From Rhizobium terricola (lineage in GTDB: Bacteria; Pseudomonadota; Alphaproteobacteria; Rhizobiales; Rhizobiaceae), in the NCBI RefSeq assembly GCF_012927355.1, contig NZ_JABBGK010000003.1, positions 248,001 through 312,000 of the forward strand: a stretch of 64,000 bases of DNA. Reading direction: 5' to 3'. Of the stretch, positions 17,708 through 26,054 are shown piece after piece; position 1 is the first letter of the stretch, and each line of letters opens with the position of its first letter. The notes below the pieces were generated by a model that had not been told where the DNA came from, did not search any database, and saw only the letters and a program-made list of their open reading frames with translations. The position numbers and the translations under genes are program-made.

Positions 17708-19084
17708 TCAGTTTGTGGGGCGGAAGACAGGCTTTACGGGTTCGCCTTCAAGGAAATCGGCGGGGTTTCCGTTCAGCGCCGCCGCGTACACGTCCAGGGC
17801 CTTCGACGCTGCCAGAAGTGTCTGGTCGAGCTCTGTGGGGCCATGGGCCAGCGAGATGGAAATCCAGGGGATCATGACCCTGTTGCGCAGCATCTCTTGC
17901 GCAAAGATCGTACGCATCACGGGGCTTGCTTGCCCTGTCGCGTCGCGGGTGACGTAGTTCAGTGCAACCGCAGGGCCCTCCAGGAGGAAATGGTCGGCCA
18001 GTCCGCGTTCGGCCGCGAGGGCTTGCAGCCCTTCCCGCAGCCGTGCACCGTATGACCAAAGATGTGCCGGAACATCCTCCTGCTCGCAGATATCGACGGC
18101 GGCAAGGAAGGCTCCCAGTGCAGGCATCTCTCCGCCATGTGTCGAGGAGAGGAGGAAGGTGCGCTCCATTCCGGGCTTGTTGATTGCCCCGACTTCCATG
18201 TATTCGGCCTTACCAGCCACTGCTGCCAGGGCGAAGCCGTTTGCCATGGCCTTGCCGAATGTCACGAGATCGGGCTCTACGCCGAAGAAATGCTGAGCGC
18301 CTTTCAGGTGCCAGCGGAATCCGGTGATCATCTCGTCGAGAATGAACAGCGCGCCATTCGCGTGGGCGAGGTTGCGAACCTGATGCAGGAAATTGGTGCT
18401 GTTCTCCGGGCATTCCGCGCAGGGTATCTGCGGCCACCGGGCCGAACAGGTGCTGCTGCAGGGCGTGATATGCGTCGCAGGCTCCAGCATGACTGCGGCG
18501 ATCTGGTCGGGATATGCCGCAAAGTGAGCCGCCAACGAGTTGATGTCGTTATAGTCGAACAACAGCGTCGTGCTGGCATGTTCGGAGAGAACCCCACGCT
18601 TGATCGCAGTTGACCCGATGAACCAGTCGTCGAACGAAAAGAACGGATGCTGGCGGGGCACGCACACGTATTTGCGGCGCGTATAGGCGCGAGCAATCTT
18701 CACTGCCGCGGTGGTCACGTTCGAGCCGTTCTTGGCGAACTTCACCATCTCGGCTGCGGGAATCAACTGGCTCAGGCGTTCGGCGGCGCGCAGCTCGGTC
18801 ATCGACGCCCGGGTGAGGCCTACGCCTTTCCCGATCTCGGCGATCGCGGCGGCATTCACCTTGGGGTGCGCGTAGCCCAAGGTGACCGATCGCAGCGCCA
18901 TTCCGTAATCCAGATAACGGTTGCCATCCACATCCCAGACATAAGCGCCTTCGCCGCGTTCCAGCAGAGCCGGCGCATTGGATGGAAACTGATCGTCTCC
19001 GCGCGAGTAGGTGTGCGCCCCACCGGGTATCACAGCGTGCAGGCGCTGGCTGAGCGATTGATTGTCGGTCTTGTCACGGGACAT
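17708..19084 (-). CDS. Class III (glutamate-1-semialdehyde aminomutase-like) aminotransferase
   Basis: 458-residue PLP enzyme of the HemL-like subgroup. It has VIPGGAHTYSRG near the start, FAKNGSNVTTAAVKIARAYT (residues 116-135), FILDEMITGFR with the cofactor Asp250, and the Schiff-base Lys278 in TFGKAMANG. It is unlikely to be the haem-pathway enzyme: it sits in the glycan operon between a PtmA-like SDR and a hexapeptide acetyltransferase, and it carries an insert with four cysteines, Cys209-x3-Cys213-x8-Cys222-x2-Cys225, that looks like a zinc-binding knuckle. It probably aminates or moves an amino group on a sugar or small precursor, working with the SDR (inference). ATG 19084. Confidence 0.82.
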   Translation of the reverse strand: MSRDKTDNQSLSQRLHAVIPGGAHTYSRGDDQFPSNAPALLERGEGAYVWDVDGNRYLDYGMALRSVTLGYAHPKVNAAAIAEIGKGVGLTRASMTELRAAERLSQLIPAAEMVKFAKNGSNVTTAAVKIARAYTRRKYVCVPRQHPFFSFDDWFIGSTAIKRGVLSEHASTTLLFDYNDINSLAAHFAAYPDQIAAVMLEPATHITPCSSTCSARWPQIPCAECPENSTNFLHQVRNLAHANGALFILDEMITGFRWHLKGAQHFFGVEPDLVTFGKAMANGFALAAVAGKAEYMEVGAINKPGMERTFLLSSTHGGEMPALGAFLAAVDICEQEDVPAHLWSYGARLREGLQALAAERGLADHFLLEGPAVALNYVTRDATGQASPVMRTIFAQEMLRNRVMIPWISISLAHGPTELDQTLLAASKALDVYAAALNGNPADFLEGEPVKPVFRPTN

Positions 19085-19095
19085 GGGTTGGATCC

Positions 19096-19773
19096 TTATC
19101 CGATCGTGCGCCAGAGGGGATATGGCGCGGTATTGGGCTTCATGCGCAGCTGGCCGGGGCGGCCCATGACCAGGGTGCCAGCCGAAACATCAGTGTCGAG
19201 AACCAGCGTTTCGGCCGCAATCTGGCAATTGTCTCCGACGACGCTCTTTCCGAGGACGGCTGCGCCTGGACGGAGTGTCACATGCTTGCCCAGCCGGGGA
19301 TAGATATCCCGATTCGAACCGATGCCGCAGCGCTGATAGGAAACGAAGTAATCCTGATAATCACCGCGCCCCAGAACGGTGCCCAACGGGTGCACAAGAA
19401 GAAAGATCTCGGGCAGCGCCACCTCATAATAGATGTCGCAGCCATGTAGTGCCTTGTTGAGCAGAAACAGCTTGCTACACACCGCAGCGTCGCCCCCCTG
19501 ACGGAACAATTCGTTCGACAGGAAATAAAGCCACATTGCATATTGGTCGCCATGCAGATGGCTGAAGACCGATTGCGTGCCGTCAAAGAAGTACTTGTTG
19601 TCGATCTGCGCGAAACAATGCGCAAGCCGTGCCAACGCCTGGGGTACTGCATCACGCAGGTCATCGACGTTGACCGGATCCGGATCCGGAAACTGGTTAT
19701 TCAACTGTGCTGTCGCATAGCCGGCCAACTGTGTCGGGGTCAGCGAAGTGCGGATATCCGAGACGGGTCTCAC
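19096..19773 (-). CDS. Serine acetyltransferase-like hexapeptide protein
   Basis: 225-residue protein with an alpha-helical N-terminal half and a short left-handed beta-helix at the C-terminus (GIGSNRDIYPRLGKHVTLRP, AVLGKSVVGDNCQIAAET, residues about 151-190), resembling CysE/LbH acyltransferases. It likely adds an acyl group to an amino sugar in the locus, given its operon position between hisF- and hemL-like genes. It lacks the classic CysE C-terminal tail. It starts at GTG 19773, which overlaps the hisF stop as GTGA; no ATG lies nearby in frame, so this start is supported by coupling. Confidence 0.65.
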   Translation of the reverse strand: MRPVSDIRTSLTPTQLAGYATAQLNNQFPDPDPVNVDDLRDAVPQALARLAHCFAQIDNKYFFDGTQSVFSHLHGDQYAMWLYFLSNELFRQGGDAAVCSKLFLLNKALHGCDIYYEVALPEIFLLVHPLGTVLGRGDYQDYFVSYQRCGIGSNRDIYPRLGKHVTLRPGAAVLGKSVVGDNCQIAAETLVLDTDVSAGTLVMGRPGQLRMKPNTAPYPLWRTIG

Positions 19774-20543
19774 GACCTACTACCATGTTGCGAGCGAACG
19801 TTCCGCCCGTTCGTCGAAAGATAGCTGCGGACTTTGATCGGGCTCTGGTCGGTGAAAAGGAACATGGACGAGATCGTGATGGCCGAAGCCCCTGCATCCA
19901 GAGCATCCATGCAGTGCTTCAGCGTTCCTGCGCCGCTCGAGGCAATCAGTGGCTTCTGGAGCCGGTCTGAAAGAGCGGCGATCATTTCCAGATCGTAGCC
20001 TTCCATCGTGCCGTCGCGATCGATCGACGTCATCATGATTTCACCGGCATGAGCATCTTCCATCCGCAATGCCCATTCCACCGCATCGAGTTCGGTCCTT
20101 TCGGTCCCGCAACGTCGGTAGACAAACGACCCTTCAGGGCCGGTGCGATAGTCGACAGCAACCACGATACACTGATCGCCGAAACGCGATGCCGCCTGCG
20201 TGACGAAACCGGGACGATCGATCGCCGACGAGTTGATGCAAACCTTGTCGGCCCCGGCTTTCAGCAAGGCCTCAATCTGCTGGAGCGTCGTAATCCCGCC
20301 GCCGACGGTCAGGGGCATGAAGACCTCTTCGGACACCTTCTCGATGATACGGCCTTCGGGCGGACGATTCTGCAGCGTTGCGTCGATGTCGAGAAAGATC
20401 ATCTCGTCGACGCCATAGCTGTCGTAGACCTTCGCCGTCGAAACCGGATTTCCCGCTTCGCGCCATTGTTCGAAGAACTCGATGCCCTTGACCAGTCGAC
20501 CGTCACGGATCAGGAACTTGGGGATGATGCGTTTCTTCAGCAT
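19770..20543 (-). CDS. hisF2: HisF paralogue of an amidotransferase module, cyclase Asp replaced
   Basis: 257-residue beta/alpha barrel of the imidazole-glycerol-phosphate synthase cyclase family. In true HisF the first strand reads CLDVKDGR with catalytic Asp11; here it reads KFLIRDGR, with Leu at position 11, so the histidine-pathway cyclase acid is absent. The second catalytic Asp is kept (VVAVDYR, near 130). This fits HisF2-type proteins that serve only as an ammonia conduit for a sugar amidotransferase, as with WbpG/HisH2/HisF2 in Pseudomonas O-antigen. It starts immediately after the HisH stop (TGAATG) and overlaps the next gene by 4 nt. Confidence 0.85.
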   Translation of the reverse strand: MLKKRIIPKFLIRDGRLVKGIEFFEQWREAGNPVSTAKVYDSYGVDEMIFLDIDATLQNRPPEGRIIEKVSEEVFMPLTVGGGITTLQQIEALLKAGADKVCINSSAIDRPGFVTQAASRFGDQCIVVAVDYRTGPEGSFVYRRCGTERTELDAVEWALRMEDAHAGEIMMTSIDRDGTMEGYDLEMIAALSDRLQKPLIASSGAGTLKHCMDALDAGASAITISSMFLFTDQSPIKVRSYLSTNGRNVRSQHGSRS

Positions 20544-21161
20544 TCAGAATTCCCTGTCCATCCAGTTCTGCAGGATCTGCAACCCGTTGTCCTGACTCTT
20601 CTCCGGATGAAATTGGGTTGCCACGATATTGCCGTGTGCCACCGCCGCAGTAACCGTCTGCGCATGATCGGTAGTGGCGATGACATCGTTTTGGTCCTTG
20701 CAGACCATATGGAAGGAGTGGACGAAGTACACGTCGTTTCCCTTGGCCGGCAGACCCTTGAACAGCCACTCCTCGCCGCAAATCTGCAACTGGTTCCAGC
20801 CGACCTGCGGCACCTTGGCCTCAGGCGTCGAAATCATCGGCATGACATCGGCATCAAACCAGCCCAGACCCTTGTGCGTGCCGTGCTCGTGGCTCACGCT
20901 GGCCATGAGTTGCATCCCTAGGCAAATTCCAAGGACGGGTTTGCCCTGGCCGAGGACCTGGTCGTTCAAGGGGCCTTCGAGGTCGAGCGAACGCAGAAGG
21001 CCGATGGCATCGCCGAACGCGCCGACACCGGGCAGGACGAGCCGGTCCGCCGCCGCGAAGGCCGCAGGGTCGCGGCTGATCTCGGTGTCGTAGCCGAGAT
21101 ACTCGAACGCGTTCGACAAGGACCGGACGTTACCCATGCCGTAGTCGACGATGACAATCAT
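20544..21161 (-). CDS. hisH2: HisH-type glutamine amidotransferase paralogue
   Basis: 205-residue class I glutaminase. It has IVIVDYGMGN (residues 2-11), VLPGVGAFGDA, the nucleophile Cys80 in GICLGMQLM, and the His-x-Glu pair in QFHPEKSQ near 185-187, so the triad is complete. It hydrolyses glutamine and passes ammonia through the HisF-like barrel, here probably to the sugar amidotransferase encoded just upstream. The start is ATG 21161, one nt after the amidotransferase stop (TGAGATG); the longer frame is inside that gene. The three genes form a tightly coupled unit inside the nonulosonate operon and are not next to other his genes. Confidence 0.88.
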   Translation of the reverse strand: MIVIVDYGMGNVRSLSNAFEYLGYDTEISRDPAAFAAADRLVLPGVGAFGDAIGLLRSLDLEGPLNDQVLGQGKPVLGICLGMQLMASVSHEHGTHKGLGWFDADVMPMISTPEAKVPQVGWNQLQICGEEWLFKGLPAKGNDVYFVHSFHMVCKDQNDVIATTDHAQTVTAAVAHGNIVATQFHPEKSQDNGLQILQNWMDREF

Positions 21162-21162
21162 C

Positions 21163-22374
21163 TCACTCGCCTTTGTCCGTGTCTTTCGTATTCCTGACTC
21201 GCCCCCAGGTCTTGTCTTGCGGTCCGAGCGGAACATCACTCAAATCCGTGCGGTCCCATTTGTCGAAGTCGTAAGGCACAGGCCCGGTTTCGACCTTGGC
21301 CCGGTCAAACTCCCATGGATGGATAGCGAGGGGCCGAAGATACTCGTAATATTCGTCTTCCGTCATGCCAAGGATCTCGAGGAACCAGTCCATCGAGGCA
21401 GGGCGCTTGCCGTCGTACTGGGCTTCGAGGCGCAAAGCCTCTTCGCGCGTCTTGCGGCCGTGGCGGATGTCGATCGACATCAGGTGGTTCGTGCGGCCAT
21501 AGCCACGCTTCACGAACTTCGAATAGTCACGCATTCCCTGGAATGTGCATTCGACCTTTTCGTAGTGATACTCCGGCGGTACGCCTTCGACCTCGTGTCC
21601 GAACCAGTCCAGTTCCTTGCCGATGAGCTCGACGTTCGCACGGGTGTCCCACTTGATGTAGTTGCCCAGGCAGATTGAACGGACCTTGAGCTTCATCAGG
21701 TCCTTGCGTTTGGGATAGTTGAACATCCAAAGGTCGCGCATCTCGACACGTCCGCCGAGGAACTCGTACATGTCATCGGCAGTGATGCCCTGATTCATGA
21801 GCCGGTTGAAGCGCTTCTCGTCGACTTCTTCCATTTCTTCAAAGGTGTACCAGCTATGGTATTCAGCGGTGCTCTCTCCCCAGAACAACAGCGGCACCTC
21901 GAAGCGCACAGCCATATGCATGACGCCGGCATAGATGCCCGTGTGGCAATGCCAGCAGAAGTCGCCCCGGCGCTTGAAGCTTTCCAGCATGAGCTCGCGC
22001 ACGACATGGAAGTTGGGCTGGAACTCGACCACATCGACGCCGAGCTTCTTGAACACCATGGTGTTGTTCTCTTCGACCTTTGGCCGGTAACCCCAATGGT
22101 TGAAGCGCACGACCAGCGGCTTCAGCTTTAGCTTGCGGACGATGTACCAGAGCTGGAAAACACTGTCCTTTCCGCCCGAAAACGGGACGATGCAGTCGTA
22201 GAGCCCCTTGTTCGCATATTCGGCGATGAGTTCGTCAAGCTGGCGCTGACGGTCGTCCCAGTCGATGGCCTCCGCCTTGTATTCGGACTGGCGGCACACG
22301 CTGCAAACACCTTCTTCATCGAAGGTTAGCGTGTCGACGGTTTCGACGTTAAGGCAGCGAGTACATCTTTTCAT
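21163..22374 (-). CDS. N-acetyl-sugar amidotransferase (WbpG/PseA/PtmG family)
   Basis: 403-residue PP-loop enzyme that turns an N-acetyl group of a sugar into an N-acetimidoyl (amidino) group using ATP and ammonia. It has a zinc-type N-terminus, CTRCLN...CSVCR (two CxxC, residues 4-26), the PP-loop SGGKDS (near residue 66), RFNHWGYRPKVEENNT and CWHCH near 139. Family members need HisH2/HisF2-like partners for ammonia, and these follow directly. In P. aeruginosa the substrate is a diacetamido-mannuronic acid; in Campylobacter PseA/PtmG act on pseudaminic or legionaminic acid. The neighbouring neuA-like gene favours a nonulosonate substrate here (inference). ATG 22374 overlaps the neuA stop by 4 nt. 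Confidence 0.9.
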   Translation of the reverse strand: MKRCTRCLNVETVDTLTFDEEGVCSVCRQSEYKAEAIDWDDRQRQLDELIAEYANKGLYDCIVPFSGGKDSVFQLWYIVRKLKLKPLVVRFNHWGYRPKVEENNTMVFKKLGVDVVEFQPNFHVVRELMLESFKRRGDFCWHCHTGIYAGVMHMAVRFEVPLLFWGESTAEYHSWYTFEEMEEVDEKRFNRLMNQGITADDMYEFLGGRVEMRDLWMFNYPKRKDLMKLKVRSICLGNYIKWDTRANVELIGKELDWFGHEVEGVPPEYHYEKVECTFQGMRDYSKFVKRGYGRTNHLMSIDIRHGRKTREEALRLEAQYDGKRPASMDWFLEILGMTEDEYYEYLRPLAIHPWEFDRAKVETGPVPYDFDKWDRTDLSDVPLGPQDKTWGRVRNTKDTDKGE

Positions 22375-23114
22375 GATTTATCTCCTTCAGAGACGGCGTT
22401 TTTTGCCCGGTGCTTCATGATCGCTTCGATGCAGATGAAATCAGTGAGATCATCAACTTCGAGGGACTTGAAGCGATCGGTCGAAATTCCCATCGTCGCA
22501 TCGTGACAAAAGCCACGTTTCTGGCGAATTGCGTCAATTGTCGACAGATAGAAGCTGCCGTCCAGTGCATAAACAGGTTCAAGGTCCTGGCGCCTCGGCA
22601 ACGTGCCGAAGTCGCCACCCTGCAGAGGGACGATCTGTCCGGATTCGGGGTCGCGGCGCACGGCAAAAGCCGGATGCTGGGTTTCCATCGCGGAAATTCC
22701 TACGGCCGCCGTGAGTTCCGGGCGCGACATCAAAGCCTTGAGCGCGGCGTCGATATCGGATGCCTCGGTCATCGGCGAGGTGGGTTCCAACAGTACCAGC
22801 AGGTCGAAACGGTCGCCTGCTGCTTCAAGCGAATCAATGGCATGCAGTATGAAGTCGATGCTGGGGGCCTTGTCCGAGGCGAGCTCCGCGGGGCGCAGGA
22901 ATGGCACATCGGCTCCATACTTGCGACCGATATCGGCGTAGTCAGGCGAATCGGTCGACAGGATCACCCGGTCGACATACGCTGACGCCCTGGCAGCCTC
23001 GATCGGCCACGCGAGAAGCGGCTTGCCGAGCAACGGCCGGATATTCTTGTGAGGCAGCCCCTTTGACCCTGCCCGAGCGGGTATCAGTGCCAGAACTCGT
23101 TTGCCGTCAATCAT
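22371..23114 (-). CDS. neuA: CMP-nonulosonate (acylneuraminate) cytidylyltransferase, NeuA/LegF-like
   Basis: 247-residue nucleotidyltransferase that activates a nine-carbon acid with CTP. Seen: ALIPARAGSKGLPHKNIRPL (CTP-binding loop, residues 9-28), LSTDSPDYADIG, LLEPTSPM (near 107) and DGSFYLST near 186. The product is presumably the CMP-form of the NeuB product of this locus. It lies 2 nt after the GT2 gene and is coupled by a 4-nt ATGA overlap to the amidotransferase. Whether amidination precedes or follows CMP activation cannot be told. Confidence 0.92.
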   Translation of the reverse strand: MIDGKRVLALIPARAGSKGLPHKNIRPLLGKPLLAWPIEAARASAYVDRVILSTDSPDYADIGRKYGADVPFLRPAELASDKAPSIDFILHAIDSLEAAGDRFDLLVLLEPTSPMTEASDIDAALKALMSRPELTAAVGISAMETQHPAFAVRRDPESGQIVPLQGGDFGTLPRRQDLEPVYALDGSFYLSTIDAIRQKRGFCHDATMGISTDRFKSLEVDDLTDFICIEAIMKHRAKNAVSEGDKS

Positions 23115-23116
23115 GG

Positions 23117-23908
23117 TTATCTCGTCGCCAGGAGGTCCGGAGCCTTGACGAAGCGCCCGCGTACGCGCTGCATGAGCCGGTCGATGATCTTTACGCCGTA
23201 GAACCTTACCGTCGAGCAGCGAACGCCATGCTTTTCCTGCGCGGCGCGAATTTCGTTGTTCTGCCGCAGGATCGACTTCATGTTGCCTCCGGTCGCGCCG
23301 CCCGAGCGCATCCGTACCCAGATTTCTGGGACATAGACCGACTGGACATTGTGTGTGTAGAACGTGCGCAAAAGGAATTCATAGTCGGCGGCGAGCCGGT
23401 AGGACAGGTCGAAGTTGCCGACCTTTTCATAGACGCTGCGACGCAGGAACACCGTCGGGTGGGCGGGAATGAACCCGCTGCGTAATGCCGCGCGTGTTAT
23501 CGGCTTCGAATGCCAATGCCGCTCGATCTGTTCGGTGTGTTGGGGGTTCACATAAACCAGGTCGGCATGGCAAGCATCAACCGCCGGGTCCTCGAACACC
23601 TTCATTACCTGAGAGGCAACATTGCCGGAGGCATAGTAGTCGTCCGAATTAATGAAGCCGATAATTTCGCCAGTGGCAAAGGTGAGGCCCTTGTTGTAGG
23701 CGTCGTAGATCCCCTTGTCGGGCTCGCTGACGATTTTCGTGATCCGCGTCCCGACATTGCGACAGATCTCCACGGTGTTGTCCTTCGAGTTCCCATCGAT
23801 AATGATGTGCTCGATTTCGGGATAGTCCTGCGCGTTCACGGACTTAAGCGTATCCGCGACAGTGGACGCGCTGTTGTAACACGCAGTCAGCAAGGTCAGC
23901 TTGGTCAT
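23117..23908 (-). CDS. Family 2 glycosyltransferase
   Basis: 263-residue GT-A enzyme: TLLTACYNSASTVADTL (residues 4-20), EHIIIDGNSKDNT, DKGIYDAYNKGL, GFINSDDYY (the DxD-type metal motif, near 82-90) and a C-terminal acceptor part with a probable base in RLAADYEFLLR. It adds one sugar to the lipid-linked repeat unit on the cytoplasmic face. The start is ATG 23908 (MTKLTLLTAC) with GAGAGTG upstream and a 10-nt gap to the previous stop; the longer frame to 23947 enters that gene. Donor and acceptor unknown. Confidence 0.88.
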   Translation of the reverse strand: MTKLTLLTACYNSASTVADTLKSVNAQDYPEIEHIIIDGNSKDNTVEICRNVGTRITKIVSEPDKGIYDAYNKGLTFATGEIIGFINSDDYYASGNVASQVMKVFEDPAVDACHADLVYVNPQHTEQIERHWHSKPITRAALRSGFIPAHPTVFLRRSVYEKVGNFDLSYRLAADYEFLLRTFYTHNVQSVYVPEIWVRMRSGGATGGNMKSILRQNNEIRAAQEKHGVRCSTVRFYGVKIIDRLMQRVRGRFVKAPDLLATR

Positions 23909-23918
23909 CGGTTCACTC

Positions 23919-24416
23919 TCAATTGGCTTGGCGAACAGGCCGGGCAAGCGGGATCCCTGCCTTGTCCTTGTTCGAAAGCTGCATGTCTCCGAGCGAAAGT
24001 GCCTCGCTCAACACGTCAGCGACGAAGTAGCTGTCCTCTGCGGCTTCATCATAACGGCCGTCACAAAAATATTCGAACTCGACGTCGGTAATTGCATAGA
24101 ATCCGTGTGCAAGATGGGCGGCAATATGAACCCAGTCCGTTTCCGGAGTAATCTCGCGATACCAGATCACACCCTGTGGATCGTCGGGATCGGTGACGAA
24201 ATCGTAGATCCGTCCGGATAGGACACGGATGATCTTGTCCTGCAACGAGGGCGCTCGCTGCCGATGGAGTCCGCGAAAAACGCCCTTCTGCGAGGTCGAG
24301 CGTTTCAGGACGACATTGCCTTTTTCGTAGAGGATCTTGATGCATCCTCGCTGATCACCCAGAGTCACGGGCTGATCCAGCAGGCAGGCAAACGGCTTTG
24401 CGACGTGTGACGTCAT
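23919..24416 (-). CDS. RmlC-like 3,5-epimerase (cupin)
   Basis: 165-residue cupin related to dTDP-4-dehydrorhamnose 3,5-epimerase. The conserved block KGVFRGLHRQ with the catalytic His is near residue 50, IIRVLSGRIYDFVTDP near 65-80, and AHLAHGFYAITD with a second family His follows. It is shorter than RmlC (usually about 180) and there are no rmlA, rmlB or rmlD genes in the window. It is paired with gmd 107 nt upstream, so it may act on a GDP-4-keto-6-deoxyhexose, as the RmlC-like cupins of Campylobacter GDP-heptose pathways do (analogy). The start ATG 24416 (MTSHVAKPFA) is preferred over longer frames. Confidence 0.72.
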   Translation of the reverse strand: MTSHVAKPFACLLDQPVTLGDQRGCIKILYEKGNVVLKRSTSQKGVFRGLHRQRAPSLQDKIIRVLSGRIYDFVTDPDDPQGVIWYREITPETDWVHIAAHLAHGFYAITDVEFEYFCDGRYDEAAEDSYFVADVLSEALSLGDMQLSNKDKAGIPLARPVRQAN

Positions 24417-24523
24417 GGATTGCTCATCAAAGGGAAAACCAACGCCTCGATACCGACTGCAGCCCCCGTTTGCAAGGAAGATCATGGCCCGCACAGTGCG
24501 GCGGCCATGATCCGCCGGCCATT

Positions 24524-25645
24524 TCAGCCTTCGATCGACACCGGCAATTCCAACCCGTGTGCCTTGATCAGAGCGTGTCGGCGAGCCGTCTTGAGATCTT
24601 CAACCACCATTTCGGCGCACATTTCCCTAGCCGTAATCTCCGGCGTCCAACCGAGTTTTTCCTTCGCCTTGCTGGGGTCACCCAGCAATGTTTCGACCTC
24701 GGCAGGACGGAAGTAGCGCGGATCGATCCGCAGGATCACGTCTCCGGGCTTGACCGCCGGGGCATCATTGCCGGTGACGGCTTCGACCACCGCGATCTCG
24801 TTCACGCCAGAACCTTCGAAGCGAAGCGTGATGCCAAGTTCCTGCGCGGTCCAGACGATGAACTCGCGCACCGACTGCTGGACGCCTGTCGCAATCACAA
24901 AGTCTTCCGGTACGTCCTGCTGCAGCATCATCCATTGCATGCGGACATAGTCCTTTGCATGGCCCCAATCGCGCAAGGCGTCGATATTGCCCATGTAGAG
25001 ACAGTCCTCGAGACCCTGCGCGATGTTGCAGAACCCGCGCGTGATCTTGCGGGTCACGAAGGTCTCGCCGCGACGGGGGCTCTCATGGTTGAACAGGATG
25101 CCGTTGCAGGCGTAGATCCCGTAGGCTTCGCGATAGTTTACCGTGATCCAGTATGCATAAAGCTTTGCCACCCCGTAAGGACTGCGCGGGTGGAAAGGCG
25201 TGGTCTCGCGTTGCGGCGCTTCCTGGACCAAACCATAAAGTTCAGAGGTGGAAGCCTGATAGAAACGCGTCTTTTTCTCGAGGCCGAGAAACCGTATCGC
25301 CTCAAGCAAGCGCAGGGTGCCGATCGCATCAACATCAGCAGTGTATTCGGGGGATTCGAAGCTCACGGCGACGTGGGACTGGGCCCCTAGATTGTAGACC
25401 TCGTCGGGCTCGATCTGGGCGAGAATGCGGGTGAGGTTCGAGCTGTCCGTGAGGTCGCCGTAATGGAGTTTCAAGCGCTGATGATGCGCATGAGGATCCT
25501 GATAGATGTGGTCAATTCGCTGCGTGTTGAACAGCGACGAACGCCGCTTTATGCCGTGAACCTCATAGCCCTTGTTCAGCAGAAACTCCGCCAGGTAGGA
25601 ACCGTCTTGCCCGGTAATCCCCGTGATAAGTGCCCGTTTTGTCAT
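24524..25645 (-). CDS. gmd: GDP-mannose 4,6-dehydratase
   Basis: 373-residue NADP-dependent extended SDR that converts GDP-mannose to GDP-4-keto-6-deoxymannose. Clear hallmarks are [18 protein letters not shown] (residues 5-22), [29 protein letters not shown] (catalytic Thr/Ser-Glu) and [12 protein letters not shown] (Tyr-x3-Lys), followed by [16 protein letters not shown] and [10 protein letters not shown]. Length is normal. It heads the long leftward operon. No Fcl or Rmd reductase is adjacent; completion to GDP-rhamnose, GDP-fucose or another sugar would need the RmlC-like protein, the 11.3-kb SDR or enzymes elsewhere. Confidence 0.96.
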   Translation of the reverse strand: MTKRALITGITGQDGSYLAEFLLNKGYEVHGIKRRSSLFNTQRIDHIYQDPHAHHQRLKLHYGDLTDSSNLTRILAQIEPDEVYNLGAQSHVAVSFESPEYTADVDAIGTLRLLEAIRFLGLEKKTRFYQASTSELYGLVQEAPQRETTPFHPRSPYGVAKLYAYWITVNYREAYGIYACNGILFNHESPRRGETFVTRKITRGFCNIAQGLEDCLYMGNIDALRDWGHAKDYVRMQWMMLQQDVPEDFVIATGVQQSVREFIVWTAQELGITLRFEGSGVNEIAVVEAVTGNDAPAVKPGDVILRIDPRYFRPAEVETLLGDPSKAKEKLGWTPEITAREMCAEMVVEDLKTARRHALIKAHGLELPVSIEG

Positions 25646-26054
25646 AGATAACCCGTCCGTTCGTGGAAACAGCTTGTCTCAGGCTGGCGCCTTGTCCTCT
25701 TGCGCCGAGCATCGTGTTTCGTGTGAGTCTGGTTTCAGTTGCCCCTTGGGTATCCGGTTCAAGTGTCAGTGTCAGGTCTGCCGGCTGCCGCCGGTCCCTG
25801 CCGACCACACCAGACTTCTGTTTCAGGTGCCAAAGGCGTGGTCGTGCCACAATCGTCAATCCCCCAGCCCGGCTGCGGTGGAGAAGTTCAAGATGGGATA
25901 ACATTCAAGCCGGATTGCCCCAAGGGTTAGATCCGACCGGACCTCCGGAACCCCCAACAAATCGAAGTGAGAGCCTGCCAGGAAGGGGGAGCCGTCGACG
26001 ATTTGGTTCGACCAAGCAAGCCGAGCCTGCTCTGAGCGTTCACCAAACATCACC
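25646..26054. other. 409-nt gap between wzz and gmd
   Basis: Both flanking genes read leftwards, so this stretch should carry the promoter of the gmd-led operon and the end of the wzz transcript. A 90-codon frame crossing 25856-26128 overlaps the wzz end and looks like a shadow. I see no stable terminator and no repeat family. Confidence 0.4.

Noticed and set aside
17708-19084. Haem-pathway glutamate-1-semialdehyde aminomutase (hemL)
   Set aside because: Operon context and the Cys4 insert point to a glycan role, and alphaproteobacteria normally use the ALA synthase (hemA, C4) route and have no need of hemL.
19770-21161. Histidine biosynthesis genes hisF/hisH
   Set aside because: They are embedded in a sugar operon, coupled to an N-acetyl-sugar amidotransferase, and HisF lacks the catalytic Asp11, so a histidine role is unlikely.
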